The position numbers were made by a program, and so were the translations under genes. Below the pieces are notes generated by a model, which saw nothing but the letters and a program-made list of their open reading frames with translations, ran no database searches and was not told where the DNA came from. A DNA stretch of 64,000 bases from the NCBI RefSeq assembly GCF_005047635.1, contig NZ_SUKC01000002.1:434001-498000 (forward strand). The letters are read 5' to 3'. Origin of the DNA: Arthrobacter sp. CAU 1506. Lineage in GTDB: Bacteria; Actinomycetota; Actinomycetes; Actinomycetales; Micrococcaceae. This document shows positions 22,283-31,066 of this stretch, piece after piece. Every line of letters starts with the position of its first letter. Positions within the stretch are counted from its first letter, which is position 1.

Positions 22283-23485
22283 ATGGCCCAGAACACCAGC
22301 AGTCGCGACGACGTCGTCATCCTGGCCGGCGCGCGGACGCCGAACGGACGGCTGAACGGCCAGCTCGCATCCTTCACCGCCGTCGAACTCGGTGGTAAGG
22401 CCATCGCTGCCGCCCTGGAACGCGCCGGGGTCGCCGCAGCACAGGTGGACGCGGTCATCATGGGGCACGTGATCCAGGCCGGGACCGGCCAGAACCCTGC
22501 CCGCCAGGCCTCCATCGCCGCGGGACTGGGCTGGAACGTACCCACCGTAACGATCAACAAGGTCTGCCTCTCCGGGCTGGCAGCCATCACCGACGCGGCC
22601 CGGCTGATCCGCGCCGGCGAGGCCCAGGTGGTTGTCGCCGGCGGGCAGGAGTCCATGACCAACGGTCCGCATCTGCTCCCGGGCTCCCGCCAGGGCTGGA
22701 CGTACGGCAGCATGACCGCACTGGATGCCACGGCCCACGACGGCCTCACCGATGCCTTCGACCACGAGTCCATGGGTGCCTCCACTGAACGCCGGAACAG
22801 CGAGCTGGGCATTGGCCGCGAAGCGCAGGACGAAGTGGCTGCTGCTTCACACCAGCGGGCCGCGGCAGCTGCGGAGAACGGCGTTTTCGACGACGAGATT
22901 GTGGTGGTCAAAGTGCCGCAGCGCAAGGGCGCCGATCTGATCGTGGACCGGGACGAGGGCGTCCGGCCGCAAACGACCGTCGAGAGCCTGTCTCCGCTGC
23001 GCCCGGCGTTTGCCAAGGACGGCACCATCACGGCCGGGAACTCGTCCCCGCTCTCCGATGGCGCCGCGGCCGTTGTGGTGGCCACGAGAGGTTTCGCGGA
23101 GGACAACGGGCTTGACTGGCTGGCCGTCGTCGGCCGTGCCGGGCAGGTTGCCGGACCGGACACCTCGTTGCAGTCCCAGCCCTCCAACGCCATCTCGCAG
23201 GCCCTGCACCGGGCTGGCTGGAGCACTGCGGAGCTGGACTTCATCGAAATCAACGAAGCTTTTGGTGCCGTGGCGGTGCAGTCGCTTCAGGACCTGGACT
23301 ACCCGCTGGAGAAGTGCAACATCCACGGCGGCGCCATCGCCCTGGGTCATCCGATTGGTGCTTCCGGCGCCCGGCTGGCGCTGACTGCCGCGCTTGAACT
23401 GCGCCGGCGCGGGACCGGCAAGGCTGCGGTTTCGCTTTGCGGCGGCGGCGGCCAGGGCGAGGCGCTGCTGCTCTACCGCGACTAG
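22283..23485 (+). CDS. Acetyl-CoA C-acetyltransferase (thiolase)
   Basis: A 400-residue degradative/biosynthetic thiolase. Catalytic residues are Cys95 (INKVCLSG), His356 (GGAIALGHPIGASG) and Cys386 (SLCGGGGQG). It condenses or cleaves acetoacetyl-CoA-type substrates in the cytoplasm. The ATG follows GAGAGAGG by about 10 bases. It is more AtoB-like than the PcaF thiolase at 5586-6797, and the two are clearly distinct paralogues. A weak TTCAGG-N18-TAATCT promoter lies about 90 bases upstream. It lies on the opposite strand to rpoB, in the gap between rplL and rpoB. Confidence 0.88.
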   Translation: MAQNTSSRDDVVILAGARTPNGRLNGQLASFTAVELGGKAIAAALERAGVAAAQVDAVIMGHVIQAGTGQNPARQASIAAGLGWNVPTVTINKVCLSGLAAITDAARLIRAGEAQVVVAGGQESMTNGPHLLPGSRQGWTYGSMTALDATAHDGLTDAFDHESMGASTERRNSELGIGREAQDEVAAASHQRAAAAAENGVFDDEIVVVKVPQRKGADLIVDRDEGVRPQTTVESLSPLRPAFAKDGTITAGNSSPLSDGAAAVVVATRGFAEDNGLDWLAVVGRAGQVAGPDTSLQSQPSNAISQALHRAGWSTAELDFIEINEAFGAVAVQSLQDLDYPLEKCNIHGGAIALGHPIGASGARLALTAALELRRRGTGKAAVSLCGGGGQGEALLLYRD

Positions 23486-23567
23486 GACTGCGGGCCGGCC
23501 GACTTTCGAGCCACGTCGTCGGGGCGTGGCAGGGAATACCGACCGTGCTCCGGGACTTGAACCGGAC

Positions 23568-24065
23568 ATGAGCAATGAATCCGGTGCCCCCGTCCTGCCT
23601 GCCGGCCTGCAACGCTTCCTGGCCGGCGCCGAAGCATACTCGCTTCAGGTGGAAGTGGCCGAGCGCTCCGGCGCCCGCAGCCTGGCAGAGGCGGCCGACC
23701 TCCTGGGCATTGCCGAAGCGGACATCGTGAAGACCCTAGTGGTCAAGCACAAGGACGGCTCGTTCCTGTTCGCCCTGATTCCCGGGGACCGGCAGATCTC
23801 CTGGCCGAAGCTCCGGTCGCTGCTGGGAGTCAACAAGCTCTCGCTGCCGCACGCCGATGTTGCCTTTGAGGCAACCGGCTACCGGCGCGGCACCATCACT
23901 CCGCTGGGCAGCAGCACGGCCTGGCCGGTGTACGCCGACGAGTCGATCCGCGGCCGGCGGATTTCTCTGGGTGCCGGTGAGCACGGCTACTCCGCCTTTG
24001 TCGACGCCGATGCCCTCACCGCAGCGCTTGGCGCAACGGTCGCAGATATCTCCGACCCGGTCTGA
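23568..24065 (+). CDS. ybaK: YbaK/ProX-type aminoacyl-tRNA deacylase
   Basis: A 165-residue protein of the YbaK/EbsC superfamily. These trans-editing enzymes hydrolyse mischarged aminoacyl-tRNAs such as Cys-tRNA-Pro. Core motifs are EADIVKTLVVKHKDG (about 51-65) and PHADVAFEATGYRRGTITPL (about 95-114). The frame is open into the thiolase gene, but the ATG at 23568 gives the normal family length. It lies 82 bases after the thiolase stop and may be co-transcribed. The exact tRNA substrate is unknown. Confidence 0.8.
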   Translation: MSNESGAPVLPAGLQRFLAGAEAYSLQVEVAERSGARSLAEAADLLGIAEADIVKTLVVKHKDGSFLFALIPGDRQISWPKLRSLLGVNKLSLPHADVAFEATGYRRGTITPLGSSTAWPVYADESIRGRRISLGAGEHGYSAFVDADALTAALGATVADISDPV

Positions 24066-24227
24066 CATCGACGGGTCGGCGCCGGCCTAGCCTGCACATT
24101 TCAGCCTGATACGCGCGGCCTGAATCCTTCTCTGATGCTGCCCGATCTGACCCTGCCCGCTCCGCCAACTCCGGCCCCGCCCGGCATCGACCGGGCGCCG
24201 CCTCGCCGTCGTGCTTGAAGGAAAACA

Positions 24228-24264
24228 CAAAGCCCCGCCGCCCTGTGAGGGCAGCGGGGCTTTG
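24228..24264 (-). terminator. Intrinsic terminator of the rplJL operon
   Basis: Arms pair at 16 of 17 positions around a 3-base loop (CAAAGCCCCGC-type stem), followed on the minus strand by TGTTTTC. It lies 18 bases after the rplL stop codon. It can also end transcripts of the convergent ybaK gene. Confidence 0.85.
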
Positions 24265-24281
24265 CAGCAGCTTGAAGAAGC

Positions 24282-24659
24282 TTACTTGAGGGTGACGGTA
24301 GCGCCGGCAGCCTCGAGAACTTCCTTGGCCTTCTCGGCAGCTTCCTTGGTGGCGCCTTCGAGGACGGCCTTCGGAGCGCTGTCAACCAGGTCCTTGGCTT
24401 CCTTGAGGCCCAGGGAGGTCAGGCCGCGAACTTCCTTGATCACTGCGATCTTCTTGTCGCCGGCAGCTTCGAGGACGACGTCGAATTCGGTCTGCTCCTC
24501 AGCAGCGGCTTCGCCAGCGCCGCCGGCGGGGCCTGCAACGGCAACAGCTGCAGCGGTGACCTCGAAGGTCTCCTCGAACAGCTTGACGAACTCGGAGAGT
24601 TCGATGATGGTCAGTTCCTTGAAAGCTTCGATGAGCTCTTCGTTGGTGAGCTTCGCCAT
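24282..24659 (-). CDS. rplL: 50S ribosomal protein L7/L12
   Basis: A 125-residue L7/L12 with the N-terminal dimerisation helix ([18 protein letters not shown]), an Ala/Gly-rich hinge (about 38-54) and the C-terminal domain (EKTEFDVVL-type start, then [20 protein letters not shown]). It forms the ribosomal stalk with L10 and recruits GTPase factors. The ATG at 24659 matches the family. It follows rplJ by 69 bases. Confidence 0.97.
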   Translation of the reverse strand: MAKLTNEELIEAFKELTIIELSEFVKLFEETFEVTAAAVAVAGPAGGAGEAAAEEQTEFDVVLEAAGDKKIAVIKEVRGLTSLGLKEAKDLVDSAPKAVLEGATKEAAEKAKEVLEAAGATVTLK

Positions 24660-24728
24660 GGTTGGCGTCCTTCCTGATAGGTGATGCGGCTGGTGTGTCC
24701 GCACCAAGAGTGGGGTTGGTGAAGAGTC

Positions 24729-25313
24729 TTACTGCTCTTCGGCAGCAGCCTCGGCCGGGGCCTCGGTTGCTTCGGCAGCGGGAGCTTCAGCTTCGGCAGC
24801 TTCGGCCGGAGCTTCGGCAGCGGCGCCACCGTTCTCCTCCTGCTTGATGCGCAGAGCATCGATGGTGCGGGCCAGTGCGGACATCGGAGCCTTGAGGACT
24901 CCGGCGACGCGGGCCAGCTGGTGCTCGCGGGACTCGAGAGCGGCCAGTGCAGCAACAGCGGAAGCGTCCAGGGCCTTGCCCTCGAAGAAACCGGTCTTGA
25001 TGATGAGCTGCGGGTTGGACTTTGCGAAATCCGTCAGGGACTTGGCGGCTGCAACGGCGTCACCCTTGATGAAGGCGATAGCAGTGGGTCCGGCAAGCTG
25101 GCCTTCGAACGCGTCGATGCCGGCTTCCTTGGCTGCAATGCCAGTCAGGGTGTTCTTTACGACCGAGAACTTGGTGTCCTGGCCCAGAGAAACACGCAGC
25201 TCCTTGAGCTGTGCAACGGTAAGCCCGCGGTATTCGGTTAGGACTGCAGCGCTGGATTCCTTGAAATCGGTGGTGATTTCTTCAACGGCTGCCACCTTTG
25301 TTGGCGTTGCCAT
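24729..25313 (-). CDS. rplJ: 50S ribosomal protein L10
   Basis: A 194-residue L10 that anchors L7/L12 dimers on 23S rRNA. The core (TEYRGLTVAQLKELR, FSVVKNTLTGIAAKEAG) is followed by the stalk-binding helix and an Ala/Glu-rich C-terminal tail of about 30 residues, as in other Micrococcaceae. The ATG at 25313 follows AAGGAGGG. Expression is probably controlled by the leader structure upstream. Confidence 0.96.
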   Translation of the reverse strand: MATPTKVAAVEEITTDFKESSAAVLTEYRGLTVAQLKELRVSLGQDTKFSVVKNTLTGIAAKEAGIDAFEGQLAGPTAIAFIKGDAVAAAKSLTDFAKSNPQLIIKTGFFEGKALDASAVAALAALESREHQLARVAGVLKAPMSALARTIDALRIKQEENGGAAAEAPAEAAEAEAPAAEATEAPAEAAAEEQ

Positions 25314-25357
25314 AACCCTCCTTCCGGGGAATAGTGCCGGTGGTTCGGGTCGCATGC

Positions 25358-25390
25358 AATAAAAACGCCCCATGCAGATGCACGGGGCTT
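25358..25390 (-). promoter_or_regulatory. L10 leader with terminator/attenuator hairpin
   Basis: About 50 bases before rplJ the minus strand folds GCCCCGTGCA against TGCATGGGGC (25379-25388 with 25367-25376, 9 of 10 pairs), then runs into GTTTTTATT. This is a good intrinsic terminator placed in front of the operon it precedes, as expected for an attenuated ribosomal-protein leader. The leader spans roughly 25314-25510, and the rest of it, 25400-25500, may form the L10 binding fold. The interval 25314-25645 has no gene. Confidence 0.65.
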
Positions 25391-25514
25391 CGATCCCGTC
25401 TCCGGCAATTCGGGGGCGGGGCAATGCTTCGTTCACCTGCGCAGGCCGTCCCGGGCACGGGACTTTCGGTTGAAAACGTAGAGGATTCAACGACCGACGG
25501 TCTTTGGTTCTTCA

Positions 25515-25544
25515 AGGTTACGGGATGCTTCGGCCGGACTCCAA
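25515..25544 (-). promoter_or_regulatory. Possible rplJL promoter
   Basis: On the minus strand TTGGAG (25539-25544) and TAACCT (25515-25520) are 18 bases apart. That would give a leader of about 200 bases, enough for the L10 leader fold. Confidence 0.4.
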
Positions 25545-25645
25545 ATCGGCGCCCGTGCCGGCAGCAGCGGGTCCGCTGGCTAGTCCACTGCCCTGGTCCC
25601 TGTTGGTCCGCCGACTAGTCCGCTCCACGTGCTGCCGCACGCCGT

Positions 25646-26404
25646 TTAGACGACGGCGGCTTTCTGCGCTTCGGCGGCCGGCACTCCTTCGGCGGATGGC
25701 ACGGTCAGGCCGGCTGTACCGCCGTCGAAATCATCCTGGATCTGGCCCATATGGTCCTCCATGGCCTGGCGGGCACCGTGCTGGTCTCCGCTGCCGACGG
25801 CGGTGAGCACCTTGCGATGCATGGCCAGTGTGCGGGCGCGCACGGCGGGTGCGGTGAATGCCTCGCGTCGAGCGGAGGCCAGCACCCGGCCCATGGGCAC
25901 GAACACAGCAGCAAAGAGAGTATTACCGGATGCTTTCAGGATCCCCGTGTGGAACAGACGGTCGGCTTCGACGAAGGCGTCTGCATCGCCCGCCGCATCT
26001 GCTGCCGCCATCGACTCCATTTCCCGGCGCAGAAGCTCCAGGTCCTGCTCGGTCCGGCGCGCAGCGGCCAGCGCCGCTGCCCCGGATTCCACCAGGCGCC
26101 GCGCTTCCAGCAATTGCCTCGATGCAAGGGAGTCACCAGTGCTGTGGGCGGCGGCCCGGACGATGGCCTCGACGGAGGTCCACTCGTCGGGCGGGTTGAT
26201 AAAAGTGCCCCGTCCCCGCTGCACGCTGATCACGTTGATCGCCCGCAGCATGGTGAGCGCTTCCCGGACGGTAAGCCGGCTGACCTGGGACTCGGCGGCG
26301 ATGTCGGCTTCGGCCGGCAGCGCGTCACCCGGAGCCAACCGGCCGGCGACAATTTCCTCCAGCAGCTTCTCGGCCACCGCGTCCACGAGTGTCCTGTGTT
26401 CCAT
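25646..26404 (-). CDS. GntR-family regulator, FadR/FCD subfamily
   Basis: A 252-residue protein. An N-terminal winged helix (about 5-70, with AAESQVSRLTVREALTMLRA) precedes an all-helical FCD ligand domain (about 95-220). Likely metal-binding residues of FCD domains are visible in DRLFHTGILKASGN, AMHRKVL and AMEDHM. Such regulators usually repress genes for sugar-acid, lactate or fatty-acid use. It sits between rplJ and narK on the same strand and its target is unknown. The 205-base gap upstream contains a 17-bp tandem repeat. Confidence 0.83.
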   Translation of the reverse strand: MEHRTLVDAVAEKLLEEIVAGRLAPGDALPAEADIAAESQVSRLTVREALTMLRAINVISVQRGRGTFINPPDEWTSVEAIVRAAAHSTGDSLASRQLLEARRLVESGAAALAAARRTEQDLELLRREMESMAAADAAGDADAFVEADRLFHTGILKASGNTLFAAVFVPMGRVLASARREAFTAPAVRARTLAMHRKVLTAVGSGDQHGARQAMEDHMGQIQDDFDGGTAGLTVPSAEGVPAAEAQKAAVV

Positions 26405-26535
26405 GCGCCCGCTCCTGTCACTCCCGGCGCGGATGCCGGTGCGCAGTCATCGTAACTGCGCACTGCGGTTACCGAGGGGTAGCATTACGGCCGCCCGCCA
26501 CACAGGCATTTTGACGTCACAGACGGTGAGCGATT

Positions 26536-26569
26536 GTTCGGGGCGGGGATGCGTTCGGGGCGGGGATCC
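26536..26569. repeat. Tandem 17-bp repeat upstream of the GntR gene
   Basis: GTTCGGGGCGGGGATGC (26536-26552) is followed directly by GTTCGGGGCGGGGATCC (26553-26569). It lies between narK and the GntR gene, 130 bases before the latter's start. Confidence 0.6.
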
Positions 26570-26609
26570 GTTCCGGGCGGCGGTGCCACTCCCCCGGTTC
26601 GGCTGGATC

Positions 26610-27827
26610 TCAGCCGGGCTCCGACCCGGCGGTTTCCTCCGCCGGCTTGCGGCGGCCCTTCATGAACGACGTGGTGTAGGCGAAGGCGACCAACGCCGTG
26701 GCCGCCAGCAGCAGCAGGCCGATGGCGTAGCTCTTTTCTTCGGCGTTGTAGGTAGCACCCATGACCAGCGGGGGGAAGTATCCGCCGAGTCCGCCCGCCG
26801 CACTGACGATTCCGGTCACCGACCCGACCCGCTCGGGCGGCGCGCTGATCCCCACCCAGGCGAACACCCCGCCGGTGCCCATGCCCAGCGACGCGGCCAT
26901 GGCCAGAAAGGTCAGGCCGGCCGGGATCTCAGCCCCCGGCCGCATATTCACCACGACGGCGAGGACGGCCACGGCGCCTAGCGAGAAGAGCACCACCGGC
27001 TTGGGCCCGATCTTGTCCGCAAGGGTGCCGCCGACCGGCCTGAGCAGAACTGCCGCCAAGGCGAAGCCGGCGGTCCGGGTGCCGGCCCCGGTGGGATCCA
27101 TGTCGTACACATCCTTCAGGTAGGTGGGCAGATAGTTGCTGAAGGAGACGAATCCGCCGAACACCACAGCGTAGAGGAAACACATTTCCCAGGTGACCCG
27201 CAATTTGGCGGCAGCCTTCAACTTGGGGATCACCGGGTTCCGGTTGGCTTGCCAGCCGGGGGCTTCCTCCATGGTGAACCAGACGACGACGGCCACCGCA
27301 ACCAGCAGGGCGGCCACCAACAGATGGGTGGGGAAATAGCCGATCCAGGCCACCAGCCGCGGCGTGAGGAAAGCAGACAGCGCGGTGCCGCCCATGCCGG
27401 CGCCGAAGACTCCAGTGGCAAAACCGCGCCGCGATTTCGGATACCACGGGCTGACGAATGGGATGCCGACGGCAAACACCGTGCCGGCGACTCCGAGGAA
27501 GAAGGCGAAAACCACCAGCAGCACATAGGACTGCAAGGAACCGGCCAACGCTACCAACAGCACCGACGGAACCGTGCTGATCAGCACCGCGGTGAACATG
27601 ATCCTGCCGCCGAAGCGGTCGGTGAGGGACCCGACGATGATTCTGCCCAGCGATCCGACGAAGACCGGCATGGCCACCACGACCGCTGTTTGCGACGTCG
27701 ACAGGCCCATCTGTTGGGTGTAGGCCGTGCTCAGCGGCGCGATGATGGTCCACGCCCAGAACGCGGTCAGTGAAGCCGCCGTGGCCAGCGCCAGGTTCTT
27801 GGTTGCACCCTTGCTCTCTGTCTCCAC
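26610..27827 (-). CDS. narK: Nitrate/nitrite transporter, major facilitator superfamily
   Basis: A 405-residue, 12-helix transporter of the NarK/NasA family. It moves nitrate in and/or nitrite out across the membrane. The two glycine-rich nitrate signature stretches are visible: GFATGVFGAGMGGTALSAFL (about 148-167), and the pair WVGISAPPERVGSVTGIV and SAAGGLGGYFPP (about 310-345). The GTG at 27827 follows GGAAGGG. It is the last gene of narGHJIK, 49 bases after narI, so it is probably read from the same message. Confidence 0.9.
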   Translation of the reverse strand: METESKGATKNLALATAASLTAFWAWTIIAPLSTAYTQQMGLSTSQTAVVVAMPVFVGSLGRIIVGSLTDRFGGRIMFTAVLISTVPSVLLVALAGSLQSYVLLVVFAFFLGVAGTVFAVGIPFVSPWYPKSRRGFATGVFGAGMGGTALSAFLTPRLVAWIGYFPTHLLVAALLVAVAVVVWFTMEEAPGWQANRNPVIPKLKAAAKLRVTWEMCFLYAVVFGGFVSFSNYLPTYLKDVYDMDPTGAGTRTAGFALAAVLLRPVGGTLADKIGPKPVVLFSLGAVAVLAVVVNMRPGAEIPAGLTFLAMAASLGMGTGGVFAWVGISAPPERVGSVTGIVSAAGGLGGYFPPLVMGATYNAEEKSYAIGLLLLAATALVAFAYTTSFMKGRRKPAEETAGSEPG

Positions 27828-27876
27828 GTTTTCCCTTCCGTAGTGCCTGCTGGCGCTGTCTCGAAATGGCTGGGGG

Positions 27877-28629
27877 TTACCGCCGGTCCCGGTCCCGGGT
27901 CCCGACCGGCTGCCATCCCGGCTGGCGGCCGCGGGCGCCCGGGGCGTTGCCGATGTCGCGACTGCGGTAAACGATGTACGGCCGGAACAGATAGTGGAAG
28001 GGTGCCGTGAAGGCGTGCACCAGCCGGGTGAAAGGCCAGATGGCAAACAACAGCATGCCCACCAACGTGTGCAGGTGGAAGGAGAACGGGGCGGCCGCCA
28101 TGGACCCGATGTCCGGCTGGAAGATGAACAGCGAGCGGAACCACGGGGAAACCGTCTCACGGTAGTTGTGCCCGTGTTCGCCCAGGAACACACTGGCCAG
28201 CGTGGTCCAGAGGCCGAACACGATCGCGGCCACCAGCACCACGTACATGGTCTTGTCATTTTTGGTGGTGGCCATGAAGACCGGCCCGGTGGTCCGGCGT
28301 CGGACGATCAGCAGGATGATTCCACCCAGCGTGCAGATACCGGCTATGCCGCCGACGAACAGCGCGTTGAAGTGGTAGAAGTCCTGGCTCATGCCAATGG
28401 CTTCGGTCCAGCTCTGCGGGATGACCAGCCCGAAGAAGTGGCCGGCGATGACGGCCAGGATGCCAAAGTGGAACACCGGCGAAGCGATCCGCAGCAGCTT
28501 GGACTCGTACAACTGGGATGACCTCGTGGTCCAGCCGAATTGGTCGTACTTGTAGCGCCAGATGCTGCCGCCCACCAAAATGGCGACCATGACATAGGGC
28601 AACACGCCCCAGAGCACAATGTCGGTCAT
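27877..28629 (-). CDS. narI: Respiratory nitrate reductase gamma subunit
   Basis: A 250-residue, five-helix membrane cytochrome b. It takes electrons from menaquinol and passes them to NarH. Haem ligands by comparison with E. coli NarI are His54 and His64 (PVFHFGILAVIAGHF), and His187 (or His185) with His205 (FSFHLHTLVGML, TRLVHAF). An Arg/Gly-rich tail of about 25 residues follows the last helix. Its ATG overlaps the narJ stop codon (ATGA). Confidence 0.94.
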   Translation of the reverse strand: MTDIVLWGVLPYVMVAILVGGSIWRYKYDQFGWTTRSSQLYESKLLRIASPVFHFGILAVIAGHFFGLVIPQSWTEAIGMSQDFYHFNALFVGGIAGICTLGGIILLIVRRRTTGPVFMATTKNDKTMYVVLVAAIVFGLWTTLASVFLGEHGHNYRETVSPWFRSLFIFQPDIGSMAAAPFSFHLHTLVGMLLFAIWPFTRLVHAFTAPFHYLFRPYIVYRSRDIGNAPGARGRQPGWQPVGTRDRDRR

Positions 28630-29252
28630 TGTTGTCCTCCTGCCAGCGGGAGCAGCCGTGGGTCATAGGCGTCCAATCCCACGCGCTCGGTGGGCGGCCC
28701 ATAGCCGGCCATTTTCATGATTTCCTGGCGGTCGGCGGGCGATCTGCCCGGCAGTGAATCGCACACCGCCTGCACCACGGCGGCCTGCGGAAGGTTGTCG
28801 TCCACCAAGGCCAGCCGCAGCATTTCCAAGCTGGCCCGGTAATCGGTCAACAGCTTGCGGCCGGCGTCGAGGTCCACGGTGGCAGCGAACTCCAGCACCA
28901 TCGGCAGGTAGTCCGGCAGCTCGCCGTGCAAGTCCACCAGCATGCCGCTGTCCCGGTACACCTGCTTGAAGCTGGCAAGGACCTCGCCGCGGCGGCGTGT
29001 GTCGCCGTCGGTCCAGTAGGACAGGTGGAGGGCGTGACGCCGGTTGAGATCGAATTCCTGCACATAGCGGGCCTGCGACTCCCCCAGCGGTGCGGTGGTG
29101 AGCGCCTGCAGCACGTCTTGGAAGGTCCGGTCCAAGCCGGGGAATTCGGCGAGCGCCCGGCGGACCAGCGGGATCCGGCCGAGCAGTTCCTCGTCCGGGT
29201 AGGACAAGCACCAGGACGCCGCCAGATAGGTGACCCGGTTCCGCTGCGTCAT
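28626..29252 (-). CDS. narJ: Nitrate reductase molybdenum cofactor assembly chaperone
   Basis: A 208-residue all-helical NarJ/TorD-type chaperone. It binds apo-NarG and times insertion of the molybdenum cofactor and haem before membrane docking. The LAASWCLSYPDEELL start and YVQEFDLNRRHALHLSYW motif are typical of actinobacterial NarJ. It overlaps narH and narI by 4 bases on each side. Confidence 0.92.
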   Translation of the reverse strand: MTQRNRVTYLAASWCLSYPDEELLGRIPLVRRALAEFPGLDRTFQDVLQALTTAPLGESQARYVQEFDLNRRHALHLSYWTDGDTRRRGEVLASFKQVYRDSGMLVDLHGELPDYLPMVLEFAATVDLDAGRKLLTDYRASLEMLRLALVDDNLPQAAVVQAVCDSLPGRSPADRQEIMKMAGYGPPTERVGLDAYDPRLLPLAGGQQ

Positions 29253-31066
29253 GGCCGGCTCTCCAACGGGTTGCCGCCCGGTCCGGCCTGGCCGCTCGGC
29301 CCGCCGGAGTCGGGACTCGGCCCGCCGGCGTCCGGACCGGGGCCGGCGGCGTCCGGACCGGGGCCGGAGGCGCCGCCGGAATGGGCGGGTGAATCCGTCG
29401 ACATCTGCGGGTTGTCCTGCTCCGGGAACATCCCGCGCGGCACGCCCCGGCCGTCCCAGTTGAGCAGGTTCACCCGGCCGCGCAGTTCGCCGGGTTCAGC
29501 GTGGCCGCCGGTGGTCTGGCGTTGCTTCAGGGCGTAAAAGTTCTCCACCGCTACCGGCGTCGGCCGTCCGCTGGCTTCGCCGAATGCCTCCGAGGGGTAC
29601 ATGCCGGGCCCGTCTTCGAAATCCAGCGAGCAGCCCATCTCCTCCAGATTGTGGGCCTGCTCGACGTGCGCCTTGGGAATGACATAGCGCTCGTTGTACT
29701 TGGCTATCGCCATCAGCCGGTACATGTCGTACATCCGCTCGCCGTCCATGCCCACGGATGCGGCGACCGCTTCTTCCGGATCGCCGCCCAGGCTGATCCC
29801 GCGCATGTAGGCGCGCATGGCCGCCAGTTTCCGCAGCACCCTTGTCACGATCTCGGTATCCCCGGCGGTGAAGAGTTCGGCCAGGTACTCCACCGGGACG
29901 CGCAGCGCTTCGATGGCCCCGAACAGGTTGTCCGCGTCCTCGGCGTCGTGGCCCTGGTCGCTGAGCAGGTCCACCACCGGCGAAAGCGGCGGCACGTACC
30001 AGACCATCGGCATGGTCCGGTACTCCGGGTGCAGCGGCAGCGCCACCTTATAGACCTTCGCGAGGTGGTAGACCGGCGAGCGCCGGGCGGCGTCCAGCCA
30101 GTCGTCCGGGATGCCTTCGGCACGGGCGGCCGTGATGACCTCCGGGTCGTTCGGGTCCAGCATCAAGTCAAGTTGGGCCTGGTAGAGGTCCCTCTCATCC
30201 GGGACCGACGCCGCTGCGGTGACCTTGTCGGCGTCGTACAGGAAAATCCCGAGGTACCGCAGCCGGCCCACGCAGGTCTCCGAGCACACCGTGGGGATGC
30301 CCACTTCGATGCGCGGGTAGCAGAACGTGCACTTCTCGGCCTTGCCCGTCTTGTGGTTGAAGTACATCTTCTTGTACGGGCATCCCGTGATGCACTGGCG
30401 CCACCCGCGGCACCGGTCCTGGTCCACCAGCACGATCCCGTCTTCTTCGCGCTTGTAAATGGCGCCGGACGGGCAGGAGGCCATGCAGGAGGGGTTCAGG
30501 CAGTGCTCGCAGATCCGCGGCAGGTAGAACATGAAGGTCTGTTCGAACTCGAACTTGATCTTGTCTTCGGACTCCTTGCGGATCTTCTCCACGATGGGGT
30601 CCAGATGCCCCAGCTGCGAGGTGCCGCCCAGGTTGTCGTCCCAGTTGGCGGACCACTCGATCTTGGTGTCCTCGCCGGTGATCAGGGACTTGGGCCGCGC
30701 CACCGGGAAATCGTCGCCGAGCGGCGCTTCGGTCAGCGTCTCGTAGTCGTAGGTCCACGGCTCGTAGTAGTCGTTGAGCTCCGGCTGGACGGGACTGGCG
30801 AAGATGCCCAGCAGCTTCTTCACCCGGCCGCCGGACTTGAGCTTCAAGCGCCCGCGCCGGTTCAGCTCCCAGCCGCCCCGCCACCGGTCCTGGTCCTCGT
30901 AGCGGCGCGGATACCCCTGCCCGGGCCGGGTCTCCACATTGTTGAACCAGACGTATTCGGTGCCGGCGCGGTTGGTCCAGGCTTGTTTGCAGGTAACAGA
31001 GCAGGTGTGGCAGCCAATGCATTTGTCGAGGTTCATCACCATGCCGACCTGAGCCATGACTTTCAT
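29249..31066 (-). CDS. narH: Respiratory nitrate reductase beta subunit
   Basis: A 605-residue iron-sulfur subunit that carries electrons from NarI to NarG. Four cysteine groups are present: CIGCHTCSVTC (about 16-26), CEHCLNPSCMASC, CRGWRQCITGCPYKK (Trp replaces one Cys, giving the [3Fe-4S] cluster) and CTFCYPRIEVGIPTVCSETC. The C-terminus has an extra Gly/Pro/Asp/Ser-rich tail of about 40 residues built of PGPDAAG-like repeats, absent from E. coli NarH. The ATG at 31066 overlaps the narG stop codon by one base. Confidence 0.95.
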   Translation of the reverse strand: MKVMAQVGMVMNLDKCIGCHTCSVTCKQAWTNRAGTEYVWFNNVETRPGQGYPRRYEDQDRWRGGWELNRRGRLKLKSGGRVKKLLGIFASPVQPELNDYYEPWTYDYETLTEAPLGDDFPVARPKSLITGEDTKIEWSANWDDNLGGTSQLGHLDPIVEKIRKESEDKIKFEFEQTFMFYLPRICEHCLNPSCMASCPSGAIYKREEDGIVLVDQDRCRGWRQCITGCPYKKMYFNHKTGKAEKCTFCYPRIEVGIPTVCSETCVGRLRYLGIFLYDADKVTAAASVPDERDLYQAQLDLMLDPNDPEVITAARAEGIPDDWLDAARRSPVYHLAKVYKVALPLHPEYRTMPMVWYVPPLSPVVDLLSDQGHDAEDADNLFGAIEALRVPVEYLAELFTAGDTEIVTRVLRKLAAMRAYMRGISLGGDPEEAVAASVGMDGERMYDMYRLMAIAKYNERYVIPKAHVEQAHNLEEMGCSLDFEDGPGMYPSEAFGEASGRPTPVAVENFYALKQRQTTGGHAEPGELRGRVNLLNWDGRGVPRGMFPEQDNPQMSTDSPAHSGGASGPGPDAAGPGPDAGGPSPDSGGPSGQAGPGGNPLESRP

